Assembly (NCBI GenBank): GCA_021827365.1
Contig: JAKAWK010000007.1
Coordinates: 1-37,052, forward strand
From: Nitrospirota bacterium
Lineage (GTDB): Bacteria > Nitrospirota > Leptospirillia > Leptospirillales > Leptospirillaceae
Direction of reading: 5' to 3'
DNA: 37,052 nt
The position numbers and the translations under genes are program-made. Under the pieces are notes generated by a model. The model was not told the origin of the DNA. It saw nothing but the letters and a program-made list of their open reading frames with translations, and did not search any database. Positions 17,375 through 26,297 of the stretch are shown piece after piece; the stretch's first letter is position 1, and each line of letters opens with the position of its first letter.

Positions 17375-17953
17375 TCAGTGGATTGTGGAGCCGCCGCTGA
17401 TCGAGACTGACACCCCCTGCTGGACATTGCTCATATTTCCGCTGTTCTGGGAGGCATTGGTGATCCCGTTGACCGCGGCGAAGGCGGAGTTGAAGTTGTT
17501 CTGCTGAGTGGAGACAGAGCGAGCGTTGTAGGAGACGGCATTGTGTGTGGTTGAGGCTGAGAGATCGTTGGTTGAGACAGCCTTTTCGAGTGTCATGTTG
17601 AGCGTCTTGGATACCCCAACCGTTCTTGACATGGAGACATTGCCTACTGTGCTGGAATGGCTGGAATTTCTGGTTTTGGTCGAGTTCTTTGTAAGGTTGA
17701 AGCTGCTGTTGCCGTTGTTGTTATGGCTTCCGGAGGAGTTCCCGTTGCTGGAGGCGGTCGCGGAGGCCGAAGAGGATCCGTTGTTTGAGGTCATGTTGGA
17801 GGTGTTGTTGGTGTTACCGTTACCGTTGGAATTGGTGTTTCCGTTGGAGTTGGTGCTTCCATTGGAGTTGGTGTTTCCGGCGGCAAAGGCCATGGGAGAG
17901 GTTCCAGCGACAAGGGCGACGGCGACTGCGAGTCCGATCAACTGCTTTTTCAT
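17375..17953 (-). CDS. Asn/Ser-rich secreted protein, candidate main amyloid-like subunit
   Basis: A 192-residue protein with a classic signal peptide (MKKQLIGLAVAVALVAGT, cleavage after AFA at about residue 24). Residues 25-85 are almost only Asn, Ser, Gly and Thr in short repeats (NTNSNG units), with almost no charged residues. Residues 86-140 have spaced hydrophobics. The C-terminus SAFAAVNGITNASQNSGNMS ending in VQQGVSVSI aligns gap-free with the C-terminal modules of the two RGGF proteins. Unlike them it has no double-Gly motif. It is the first gene after the sigma-54 promoter, has the best ribosome site of the locus (AGGAGG) and is followed by a terminator-like stem, all fitting a highly made structural subunit. 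No database family is recognised. Confidence 0.75.
   Translation of the reverse strand: MKKQLIGLAVAVALVAGTSPMAFAAGNTNSNGSTNSNGNTNSNGNGNTNNTSNMTSNNGSSSASATASSNGNSSGSHNNNGNSSFNLTKNSTKTRNSSHSSTVGNVSMSRTVGVSKTLNMTLEKAVSTNDLSASTTHNAVSYNARSVSTQQNNFNSAFAAVNGITNASQNSGNMSNVQQGVSVSISGGSTIH
17823..17876 (-). repeat. Three 18-bp tandem repeats in the Asn/Ser-rich subunit gene
   Basis: Units 17823-17840, 17841-17858 and 17859-17876 differ at one to three positions and encode repeated Asn/Ser/Gly/Thr hexapeptides just after the signal peptide. Less regular copies continue on the 17,8xx side toward 17770. Such repeats can expand or contract by slippage. Confidence 0.8.
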
Positions 17954-18079
17954 GATTTCCTCCTGAAATGAATGGATTTTTCGAACATCCGTCGGATCCC
18001 GACATTGGTCCGGGGATGTTCCTGATCGAGAGCCCTTTGAGAAATCCGGCTCCCCTAGTTCGAGTCCGAGCCTTATTGA

Positions 18080-18095
18080 GCAACATGCATGCCAA
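18080..18095 (-). promoter_or_regulatory. Sigma-54 promoter of the amyloid-like operon
   Basis: The minus strand reads TTGGCATGCATGTTGC. It has the -24 GG and -12 GC with exactly 10 bases between them and matches the consensus TTGGCACG-N4-TTGC at all but one position. Transcription would start near 18067, about 114 bases before the ATG of the Asn/Ser-rich gene. A sigma-54 activator gene lies divergently just upstream. Confidence 0.85.
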
Positions 18096-19049
18096 TAATA
18101 TTTATCGTTTGTTTATAATTGCTTAATATATTTCATGAGAACACGAAAATCTAAATTTGTATTTATTGACAATACCATGTGATCTTTTTAGGAATTCGAG
18201 GTTAGTCCGAATATGGGGAAGGATCGGAGAAATTTTCTTTTAAAATTTTTCCGATTTAGCGCTTTGTCTCGAAAAAAGAAAAACTAAAAAATAGTAATGG
18301 CAACAAGATAGTAAGTTTGTCGAGGAATTATGGGAAGTCCCTTCTGGTGAAAGTGGGAATGAGAAGAGACTTCAGATTTGCGTTTTGTCTGTAATTTATT
18401 GCTTACAGTTTTTAGGGAGCCTTTTGAAGATTTTGTGCGATAAATCCTTGAAATAAATATTTAAAATAAGGAATCTGTAAATTTTTTCTTCCAATGTAAA
18501 GGGGAAAATTGAAGGGAAAAATCATGATTAGTTTTTTGATGGCATTATCTTGAGGCCCTTTTCCTCGGGAATTTCCGCCTGTTTGAGAAAGATTCTCTCC
18601 ACTCTTCCCGCCTTGTACCGTTGCGTCATTGCAGCAAGACAGGGGTTGCGATGGATCTGAGGAATACCAAAATGAAATTTTCTTGAAATCCGGACCCGTA
18701 GAGCCTGAATGACAGAGGATCCGGCCATCACCAGGGAATATGTTGAAAATCAAGTCAAAGAACGTACCCACTTTTGTAGGGTTGACTCAGTTGGGCAAAA
18801 TAATCCTATGATAACGAGGAAAACTGGCATTTGGGAAAATTGGGAGGATCTTTGACATATCAAAAACAAGGAATATAGTTAAACGGAAAATATAAAAAAT
18901 AATGATTCCAGCAAGAAGTCCTGAAGGGAACTCTATGTGTGCCGGGAAATCTACGTAAAGGACGGGCACAGGGATTTCTTGGAAAGGTTCTGGCGGGGAT
19001 CGGAAAAAGGATTATTTCAAAAAGCCAGAAGATTGGCGGGGGGGAAGGG
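18096..19049. other. AT-rich divergent control region between the amyloid-like operon and its activator gene
   Basis: The region is visibly richer in A and T than its surroundings, as expected for a sigma-54 control region with bent DNA and activator sites. A short spaced repeat (ATTCG ... CGAAT, near 18193-18211) is the only candidate operator noticed, and it is weak. On the minus strand 18528-18731 an open frame of 67 codons (containing IHRNPCLAAMTQRYKAGRVE) reads somewhat like protein but has no ribosome site; it may be a gene remnant. No RNA gene was recognised. Confidence 0.45.
18852..18879 (+). promoter_or_regulatory. Sigma-70 promoter for the VpsR-like activator
   Basis: TTGACA (18852-18857) and TATAGT (18874-18879), 16-base spacing, one mismatch to consensus in total. 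Predicted start near 18886 leaves a leader of about 165 bases. Confidence 0.75.
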
Positions 19050-20480
19050 ATGAGCGCTATTCCACGTTCCGTTTTGGTGTGGGACAAGAACGACGCTTTT
19101 TCCAAGTGGGAATCCTCTTTTCAGGAAAGCATGCCGGAGTGGAATTTCAGGCCAATACACCGATTTTCGGGGTCCCAGCTCTCCCGAGATCCCCATCCTC
19201 CCATGGTGGGTCTGATCGTCCTTGTCGATTCCCTCTGTTCCAAATCCCATCACCAGGAAATTTCGGAGATTGAGTCGGTGATTTCACACACGCCCCATAT
19301 GACACGCTGGATTGGGCTTGTCGACCCAGGCTGTCTCAAGGACGAGAGGCTCATGACGCTGATCGGCCACAATTTCTTCGATTATCACCGTCTTCCTCCG
19401 GATCTCCTGCGACTTTCCCACGCCATCGGCCATGCCTACGGGATGGCCCAGATCGAGAAGAAATCACTCGAGAACAAATCATTCGTGATTCCTCCGGGAG
19501 ACGAGCAGGCGATGGTGGGAACGAGTTCACCCATGCGCCAGCTCTTTCACGATATCCGGAAGATTGCCATGACGGAAGCGCCGGTCCTGATTCTGGGCGA
19601 GACCGGCACGGGGAAGGAGCTCACGGCCAAGGCGATCCACGACCGCTCCCCCCGAAAGTCCGGGCCCTTTGTGGCGGTCAATTGCGGTTCCATCCCTCAT
19701 ACCCTGATCCAGGATGAACTCTTTGGGCATGAAAAAGGGGCTTTCACCGGTGCCCACCAGAAAAAGATCGGCAAGATCGAGATGGCGGAGGGCGGCACCC
19801 TCTTTCTCGATGAGATCGGGGATCTTCCCCTCGATCTTCAGGTGAACCTTCTTCGTTTTCTGCAGGAAAAAGTGATTGAACGAGTCGGGGGGGTGAAGTC
19901 GATTCCGGTCGATGTCCGGGTGATCGCCGCGACCAATGTCGATCTCGAGAAGGCCGTCAAGGGAGGAAAATTCAGGGAAGATCTTTTCTATCGCCTTAAT
20001 GTGCTCCGACTCTTCGTTCCCCCGCTTCGGGAACGGGCTGAAGACATCGAACTTCTGGCCCAGTTCTTTTTCAAGAAATTCTCGGGAGAAAAACAGAAGT
20101 GTGTGAAGGGGTTTTCGAGCCGGGCCCTTGAGACAATGCAGCACTATACCTGGCCCGGGAACGTTCGGGAGATGATCAGCCGTGTCCGGCGCGCGATGGT
20201 GCTCTGCGACAACCGGCTGATCCAGCCCTCCGATCTGGGGCTTGAGGCCCGCACAGTCAAGTCCCTGGAAAAGCTCAAGGACATTCGTTCCAACGCCGAA
20301 CGGAGCGCCCTCGAAGAGGCCCTGGCCCAGACCAGTTTCAATATCACCAAATCCTCCCATCTCCTGGGGATCTCAAGGGTGACCTTCTATAAGCTCTGCA
20401 AGAAGCATCGGATAAATATCGAGCTCCTTTCCCGGAAGTTCGGAGGGGGCACGACGAGGTCCGATGCCCGCCTTTCCTGA
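19050..20480 (+). CDS. VpsR-like sigma-54-dependent transcriptional activator
   Basis: A bacterial enhancer-binding protein of 476 residues. The N-terminal domain (1-150) is receiver-like but lacks the phospho-acceptor pattern; IGHNFFDYHRLPPDLL then IGHAYGMAQIEKK match the VpsR N-terminal family, whose Vibrio member binds c-di-GMP and drives biofilm genes. The AAA+ domain is intact: Walker A GETGTGKE (183-190), sigma-54 contact loop GAFTGA (230-235), Walker B TLFLDEIG (250-257). A Fis-type helix-turn-helix (NITKSSHLLGISRVTFYKL, about 430-448) ends the protein. ATG 19050 follows GGGGGGAAGGG; earlier in-frame codons are leader. It is divergent from the operon with the sigma-54 promoter and is its most likely activator. 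Confidence 0.9.
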   Translation: MSAIPRSVLVWDKNDAFSKWESSFQESMPEWNFRPIHRFSGSQLSRDPHPPMVGLIVLVDSLCSKSHHQEISEIESVISHTPHMTRWIGLVDPGCLKDERLMTLIGHNFFDYHRLPPDLLRLSHAIGHAYGMAQIEKKSLENKSFVIPPGDEQAMVGTSSPMRQLFHDIRKIAMTEAPVLILGETGTGKELTAKAIHDRSPRKSGPFVAVNCGSIPHTLIQDELFGHEKGAFTGAHQKKIGKIEMAEGGTLFLDEIGDLPLDLQVNLLRFLQEKVIERVGGVKSIPVDVRVIAATNVDLEKAVKGGKFREDLFYRLNVLRLFVPPLRERAEDIELLAQFFFKKFSGEKQKCVKGFSSRALETMQHYTWPGNVREMISRVRRAMVLCDNRLIQPSDLGLEARTVKSLEKLKDIRSNAERSALEEALAQTSFNITKSSHLLGISRVTFYKLCKKHRINIELLSRKFGGGTTRSDARLS

Positions 20481-21569
20481 AGCCCGAGAGGCCAGAGATC
20501 TCCGTCCTTACCCTCTCCTCTAAACCCGGAGGCTATCCTCATAAATTCCTGAGGTGCGGGGCTTCCCAAGAGGAGGCAAAATCTGCCTCTTGAGATTTCG
20601 GGACCGCTGCCGGAGTGTGTTTCGAAGGCAGGGCCTTTTGTATACCACCTTCTGACCTCTGGCCCTGAGATGATTCAATCCTTTTCGGAGGGGTCGAGGG
20701 GCCTTGTCATCTTGGGCCTCCAGAAACGCTCATCGTGGGCAGTAGGGGGACTCCCCCTCTGGCCCTCTTCGCCTGAGTCCTCCGGGGATACCGGAGTGGA
20801 TGAAGCCATCGGGGTGCCGTGATATCAGTTTTAATATCAAAGAACTTGCAAGAGAGATTACCCTCGCCGAATGTTTTGTCTCTCCACCGGCCCTGTCTTA
20901 TTTGAGGCTCCCCCTTTCGAATAATCCGGAGGATTCCTTTTGTCTGCTGCCGGCAATGTGCCGGGAGGGTTATGGTGCTTGATCAGGGTACCATGCAAGG
21001 GGAGCGGCACCTCGATGGGGGCGATCCGTGGGATTCGACTGGGCTGCCCTCATGGAAAATATCACCCTCCATCTCTCCTGACATCTTCCCTCTTGAACCC
21101 CCATCCGGAAAAATGAGGCCTTAAAAGCTATTGTCGGGAGACAGAGGCAGCTTCCCCTTTTGAGCTCGCCAATCATGATCGGAAAGCGAATCCGCAAAAT
21201 AGCCCTCAAATGCATGGTCAGAAGAAAAGGCATAGACACTCGGGAGGGATTCCGGATCTGGTAAATGTCCCCCCAATCAGGGAGCGCCCGATTGTACGAT
21301 GCCAACGGGTTGACTTTCAGGGCCCAAAGCTCATGAACCCTTTGTCTCATTCTTCCCGAAATTTCGATTGGGGTTTGAGCCCCCTTCTTTTAAGGGACGA
21401 GGGATGTCATCCGGCCTGTCCCGGGGATGCAGTTTGGGGAAAGAGAGCCAAAAGCACAGGGAGTTGATCAGGCGAGACGTCTTGCCCGTTGTGGTTTTTT
21501 CACGTATCGTGGGTTTGCTTTGGACCTTACAGCAGGTCCTCCCATTCCACCCTCATAAATTTTTGGAAA
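20481..21569. other. Long intergenic region without a supported gene
   Basis: About 1.1 kb without a convincing coding frame on either strand. It contains several short GC-rich hairpins, for example CTCCGG-GGATA-CCGGAG (20780-20796) and an imperfect stem at 20567-20592 after the activator gene; neither has a T-run. A 29-codon basic frame (starting MIGKRIRKIALKCMVRRKG near 21175) has no ribosome site. It may be a decayed gene or hold an unrecognised RNA. Confidence 0.5.
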
Positions 21570-22919
21570 ATGAATAACACCCATGCCTCCAAGAGCCAGA
21601 TCCTTCTGGCCAGCCTCGTTGGAACTACTATCGAATTCTTTGATTTCTATATCTTTGCCACGGCCTCGGTCCTGGTTTTCCCGGCCCTGTTCTTTCCCCC
21701 AGGCCACCCCGCTGCTGCGACCCTTCAGTCCCTGGCCACCTTCGCCCTGGCTTTCCTGACCCGACCGGTGGGGGCGGTTTTGTTTGGCCATTTCGGAGAC
21801 CGGGTTGGTCGAAAGGCGACCCTCGTGGCCTCCCTTCTCACGATGGGAGTCTCGACGGTGATGATAGGTCTTCTTCCCACCTACGGAAAAGTGGGTTTGA
21901 TCGCTCCCCTTCTTCTGGCACTATGCCGCCTGGGGCAAGGGATCGGATTAGGGGGTGAGTGGGGGGGAGCCGTCCTTCTGGCCACAGAAAATGCCCCACC
22001 CGGCAGGCGGGCCTGGTACGGAATGTTTCCCCAGCTCGGAGCCCCGGCCGGCTTCATCCTCTCCACCGGTGTCTTTCTTCTCCTCTCACATTTCACCACC
22101 CGAATGGAATTTTCCGCCTGGGGATGGCGAATTCCCTTTCTCCTGAGCGCTCTTCTTGTGATGGTGGGCCTCTGGATCCGTCTGCGGATCCTTGAGACCC
22201 CGGATTTCCGGAAATCCCAGGAAAGGGGAGAACGAGTCCGTCTCCCCATCCTGACGGTCCTTCGTCATCACCCTTTGGCGCTCCTGGCCGGAATCTTCTC
22301 TCTCCTCTCCACCTTCGTCCTTTTCTACCTGATGACTGTCTTTGCCCTTGGCTGGGGAACAACCCATCTGGGATACTCACGGGAAAGCTTTCTTCTCTTC
22401 CAGATGGCAGGAGTCCTTTGTTTCGCACTTCTTATCCCTGTTTCGGCCCATTATGCCGACAGACGAAGCGCCCGGGAGGCGATGCTGATTGCGACCGTCC
22501 TCATCTTTGGCTTTGGACTGATCTTCGGTTCCATGATGGCCCCACAACAGGGAGGTCGCCTTCTTGTCTTTTTCCTGGCAGGCTTTTCCGTCATCGGGCT
22601 GACCTATGGTCCAGCCGGGACCATCCTTGCGGAACTCTTTTCCACCCCTGTCCGCTATACCGGGGCCTCCCTGGCCTTCAATCTTGCGGGCATCGTGGGG
22701 GCCTCTCCTGCCCCCTACATTGCAACGCGATTGGCCATATCCCACGGGATTTCTGCTGTCGGACTCTATCTTTCATCCACGGCCGTGGTGACCTTTCTGG
22801 CACTTCTGGCTGTACGTCCGGCTCCGGAGGTAAAGGACAAAGATCTGGAAGGAATGGATATGGGGGAGGAGCATACTCTTGCCATTGGGGAGATCGGATC
22901 AGTCGACCTGCCGGATTGA
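21570..22919 (+). CDS. MFS transporter, metabolite:H+ symporter (MHS) family
   Basis: A 449-residue inner-membrane carrier with about 12 hydrophobic helices. MHS-family marks are TTIEFFDFYIFATA in helix 1, the loop 2-3 signature GHFGDRVGRKATL, LGQGIGLGGEWGGAVLL in helix 4-5 and YGPAGTILAELF in the second half. Relatives (ProP, KgtP, ShiA) import organic acids, betaine or shikimate with protons; the substrate here cannot be told. ATG 21570 is chosen because MNNTHASKSQ directly precedes helix 1; the ribosome site is weak (TTGGAA). The C-terminal tail is acidic. It is transcribed toward, and ends close to, the convergent mpg gene. Confidence 0.88.
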   Translation: MNNTHASKSQILLASLVGTTIEFFDFYIFATASVLVFPALFFPPGHPAAATLQSLATFALAFLTRPVGAVLFGHFGDRVGRKATLVASLLTMGVSTVMIGLLPTYGKVGLIAPLLLALCRLGQGIGLGGEWGGAVLLATENAPPGRRAWYGMFPQLGAPAGFILSTGVFLLLSHFTTRMEFSAWGWRIPFLLSALLVMVGLWIRLRILETPDFRKSQERGERVRLPILTVLRHHPLALLAGIFSLLSTFVLFYLMTVFALGWGTTHLGYSRESFLLFQMAGVLCFALLIPVSAHYADRRSAREAMLIATVLIFGFGLIFGSMMAPQQGGRLLVFFLAGFSVIGLTYGPAGTILAELFSTPVRYTGASLAFNLAGIVGASPAPYIATRLAISHGISAVGLYLSSTAVVTFLALLAVRPAPEVKDKDLEGMDMGEEHTLAIGEIGSVDLPD

Positions 22920-22981
22920 GACGAAGAGGACTGACTTAGAGATGGTCTATCAGTCGGAAATCTGACCGGGGGACCCTTTCT

Positions 22982-23557
22982 TCAAGGTTTTGAAACGAAG
23001 GGGCTTTCTGAGAGATAGAAACGGAGGGGACGGTCGGTCCACTCCTCGGCATAGCCCACCCCGATCCGGGGGCGGGTTATAATTTTTCCCCCCATGAAGG
23101 TCGGATCGTCGGCCACAAAAAAGGTTTCATCCAGGAGATCATGGCCGTTCAGGGAGCGGTCGATTCCCATCGCCCGGCAGAGAAGCCCCGGCCCCCGGGT
23201 CTTTTCCGGGAGCCCCTCGAGGGGTTCGAGCGCCCGCAAGAGGATTGCGCAGGCCCGCCCCTCTCCTTCGGTCACGATGTTCATGCAGTAGTACATTCCG
23301 TAGATCATATAGACATAGGCATGGCCGGGGGGGCCGAACATGACCTTCGTGCGTGGGGTCATCCCCCGGGCGGAGTGGCAGGCCTTGTCCTCCGCCCCCA
23401 GATAGGCCTCGACCTCCACGATCCTTCCTCTCCGGACGATTCCCTCATGGACTCGAACAAGCTGTTTTCCCAGAAGATCCCGGGCCACAGACTCCGTTTT
23501 CCGGTCGTAGAAGGCGCGGGGAAGGGGGTCCGGAAGGTCTTCTGTCGCATTAGTCAT
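22982..23557 (-). CDS. mpg: 3-methyladenine DNA glycosylase, AAG/Mpg family
   Basis: A base-excision enzyme that removes alkylated purines. The 191-residue product shows the AAG fold motifs: VARDLLGKQLV, the catalytic glutamate in IVEVEAYLG, DKACHSARGMTPRTKVMF, the intercalating-loop region GHAYVYMIYGMYYCMNIVT and the C-terminal RIGVGYAEEWTDRPLRFYL. ATG 23557 with AAGG upstream is preferred to a TTG at 23569 that directly abuts the xfp stop. It follows xfp by 12 bases and so is probably co-transcribed with it, an unusual pairing of DNA repair with central carbon metabolism. Confidence 0.93.
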   Translation of the reverse strand: MTNATEDLPDPLPRAFYDRKTESVARDLLGKQLVRVHEGIVRRGRIVEVEAYLGAEDKACHSARGMTPRTKVMFGPPGHAYVYMIYGMYYCMNIVTEGEGRACAILLRALEPLEGLPEKTRGPGLLCRAMGIDRSLNGHDLLDETFFVADDPTFMGGKIITRPRIGVGYAEEWTDRPLRFYLSESPFVSKP

Positions 23558-23569
23558 CGGAACCTTCAA

Positions 23570-25957
23570 TCAGGAGGTTTTTCCGTTTTTCCCGAAGGGC
23601 CACCGGAAGGAATCGGCGTCGGGCAGATCGGTCCCTTCCGACCGGGCGTAGTCGAGATGGCGAATGATCTCCCCCTTGAGCCACTCCTTGACGTGGCTTC
23701 CCCGGATTTGGAGCCTGGGGACCCGGTCGATCACGTCGATGGCCAGGGAGAAGCGGTCGATCTGGTTGTTGATCGCGAGCTGGAGGGGAGTGTTGATGGA
23801 TCCCTGCTCCTTGTAGCCCCGTACATGAAGATTGGCATGGTTCGTCCGGCGATAGGCGAGCTTGTGGATCAGCCAGGGATATCCATGGAAGTTGAAAATG
23901 ATCGGACGGTCCTTGGTGAAGAGGGAATCGAAATCCCTGTCGGAGAGACCGTGAGGATGCTCCGACTGGGGGACGAGCCGGAAGAGGTCCACCACATTCA
24001 CGAAACGAATCCTGAGGTCAGGGAATCTCTCCCGCAAAAGGGCCGTCGCGGCCAGAGCCTCAAGAGTCACGATATCCCCCGCTGCGGCCATCACCACGTC
24101 GGGTTCCTCTCCCTGATCGTTCGAGGCCCAGTCCCAGAGCCCGATTCCCTGGGTGCAATGGCCGATCGCCTCTTCCATAGGAAGGAACTGAAGGTGAGGC
24201 TGCTTGTCGGCCACGATGACATTGACGTAGTTGGTGCTCCGGAGACAGTGGTCCGCCACGCTCAGAAGACAGTTGGCATCGGGCGGCAGGTAGATCCGTG
24301 TGACCTTGGGGCTTTTGTTGGTAATGACATCAAGAAAACCCGGATCCTGATGTGTGAAGCCGTTGTGATCCTGTCGCCAGACAGTCGAGCTCAGGAGGAT
24401 GTTGAGCGATGAGACAGGGGCCCGCCAGGAGACATCAGTCCGGGCCTTCTCAAGCCACTTGGCATGCTGATTGACCATGGAGTCGATGATGTGGGCGAAG
24501 GCCTCGTAGGTGTTGATAAGACCGTGGCGCCCGGTCAGGAGGTAGCCTTCAAGCCATCCTTCCAGGGTATGCTCGCTCAGCATCTCCATGACATGGCCAT
24601 CCGGAGAGAGAAATCCTCCGTCGCCATCGACTGGCAGACGATCCGCCATCCATGTCTTTCCGGAAACTTCGTAGAGGGCCTGGAGGCGGTTGGAAGCGGT
24701 CTCGTCGGGACCGAAGACACGAAAATTGTAAGGATTTTCCTTCATGACGTCCCGAAGGAACTCTCCAAGGATGAAGGTGTTCTGATCCTCGCGAATTGCC
24801 GGGGCTGGAACGGAGGCGGCATAGTTCCGGAAGTCTGGAAGCCTGAGCGGCACGCGGAGAAGCCCTCCGTTGGCATGGGGATTGGCACTCATGCGGCGAC
24901 TCCCCTTGGGGGCAAGCTCCCGGATCTCCTCCTTGATTCTTCCTTTCTCATCGAAGAGGGTCTCCGGATGATAGCTCTTGAGCCAGGTTTCGAGGATCTT
25001 CAGATGGGCCGGGTTGGTCGCCACATCCAGGACCGGGACCTGATGGGCTCGCCAGAATCCCTCGATATGGTGTCCGTCCACTTCTTTCGGAGCGGTCCAT
25101 CCCTTGGGGGTCCGAAGGACGATCATGGGCCACCGGCTTCGTTCCGGGATCCCCGCCTCCCGGGACTTTTTCTGGATGGAGCGTATTTCGGAGAGGCATC
25201 GCTCCATTGTCCGCGCCATGAGGCGGTGCATGGTCAAGGGATCGTCGCCTGAGACGATATGGGGGGTATAGCCGTATCCTTCGAAGAGCCTCTGGAGTTC
25301 GTCCTGGGATATGCGGGATAGAATCGTGGGATTGGCAATCTTGTAGCCGTTCAGGTGAAGAATGGGAAGGACGGCCCCATCCCGGATGGGGTTCAGAAAC
25401 TTGTTAGAATGCCAGGAGGTTGCCATGGGGCCCGTTTCGGCCTCTCCGTCCCCCACCACTGCGACGACCAGAAGATCGGGATTGTCGAATGCGGCCCCGT
25501 AGGCATGGGAAAGGCTGTAGCCCAGTTCCCCCCCCTCGTTGATGGAGCCCGGAGTTTCGGGGGTGCAGTGGCTACCGACTCCCCCTGGATGGGAGAAGAG
25601 ACGGAAGAATGTTTTCAGCCCTTCCTCGTCCTGGCTCCTGTCCGGGTAGACCTCCGAATAGGTTCCTTCGATATAGGCATTGGCCAGGGAGGCCGGGGCC
25701 CCGTGTCCCGGCCCGCTGATATAAAGCACATCGATGTCATGGCGGCGGATGAGGCGATTGGTGTGGAGCCAGACGAAACTCTGGCCGGGATCGGATCCCC
25801 AGTGGCCCAGGAGACGGGCTTTGATATGAGAGGGTTCGAGGGGAGTGAGCAGAAGGGGATTGTCCCTGAGATAGAGCATCCCAAGGGAGAGATAATTGGC
25901 CGCATTCCAGTAGAGGTTGAGCGCCCTGATCTCCTTTTCATCGGGTTCCTTGGCCAT
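23570..25957 (-). CDS. xfp: Phosphoketolase (xylulose-5-phosphate / fructose-6-phosphate)
   Basis: A ThDP enzyme that splits xylulose 5-phosphate or fructose 6-phosphate with phosphate, giving acetyl phosphate plus glyceraldehyde 3-phosphate or erythrose 4-phosphate. At 795 residues it has the family's usual length. Motifs include [56 protein letters not shown] and the ThDP-binding [16 protein letters not shown], with [15 protein letters not shown] in the C-terminal half. ATG 25957 follows AAGGAG. In an autotroph the enzyme can feed acetyl phosphate directly from Calvin or pentose-phosphate intermediates, while poxB elsewhere in the window produces acetate from pyruvate. Confidence 0.96.
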   Translation of the reverse strand: MAKEPDEKEIRALNLYWNAANYLSLGMLYLRDNPLLLTPLEPSHIKARLLGHWGSDPGQSFVWLHTNRLIRRHDIDVLYISGPGHGAPASLANAYIEGTYSEVYPDRSQDEEGLKTFFRLFSHPGGVGSHCTPETPGSINEGGELGYSLSHAYGAAFDNPDLLVVAVVGDGEAETGPMATSWHSNKFLNPIRDGAVLPILHLNGYKIANPTILSRISQDELQRLFEGYGYTPHIVSGDDPLTMHRLMARTMERCLSEIRSIQKKSREAGIPERSRWPMIVLRTPKGWTAPKEVDGHHIEGFWRAHQVPVLDVATNPAHLKILETWLKSYHPETLFDEKGRIKEEIRELAPKGSRRMSANPHANGGLLRVPLRLPDFRNYAASVPAPAIREDQNTFILGEFLRDVMKENPYNFRVFGPDETASNRLQALYEVSGKTWMADRLPVDGDGGFLSPDGHVMEMLSEHTLEGWLEGYLLTGRHGLINTYEAFAHIIDSMVNQHAKWLEKARTDVSWRAPVSSLNILLSSTVWRQDHNGFTHQDPGFLDVITNKSPKVTRIYLPPDANCLLSVADHCLRSTNYVNVIVADKQPHLQFLPMEEAIGHCTQGIGLWDWASNDQGEEPDVVMAAAGDIVTLEALAATALLRERFPDLRIRFVNVVDLFRLVPQSEHPHGLSDRDFDSLFTKDRPIIFNFHGYPWLIHKLAYRRTNHANLHVRGYKEQGSINTPLQLAINNQIDRFSLAIDVIDRVPRLQIRGSHVKEWLKGEIIRHLDYARSEGTDLPDADSFRWPFGKNGKTS

Positions 25958-26297
25958 GGAGGGGTCTCCTTGATAGAAGGGGAAGGAGAAAACAAGAATG
26001 GGATCCAGTATTCTTTTTTACCATACTCTATTCTGACTCCATTTTGAACATTGAACATCTAGAAAATTCTCCTTGGGCTCATACCTTCTCATCCGCCCCC
26101 ATGAATCCAAACTCTCGGATTTCATTCACGCCCGATCATAATCGATTCCGAGGCCGTTCAATTGATTACAAGGGGATATATGTATAAGTAAAAACTTTTC
26201 TATTTTTTAAACCTTGAAGTTTTTTTAAAGAACCATACAATATCGGTCTTGTTTTTTCGATATATGGAAGATTCAAAGAGGAGCAGACAGAGAATCT
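25958..26297. other. AT-rich divergent region between xfp and a small hypothetical gene
   Basis: No gene is seen. The stretch from about 26010 is AT-rich with T and A runs (26190-26260), as expected for two divergent promoters, but no -35/-10 pair stands out on either strand. Confidence 0.45.

Noticed and set aside
17375-17953. Reading the Asn/Ser-rich gene as simple low-complexity non-coding DNA
   Set aside because: It has a perfect signal peptide, the ribosome site AGGAGG, a sigma-54 promoter upstream and a structured C-terminus shared with two other genes.
18166-18194. Plus-strand promoter-like TTGACA with TAGGAA after 17 bases
   Set aside because: The -10 is poor and no plus-strand gene follows for about 850 bases; AT-rich DNA gives such matches by chance.
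18412-18771. 119-codon minus-strand frame in the AT-rich control region
   Set aside because: No ribosome site, mixed composition and overlap with another frame that looks only slightly more protein-like.
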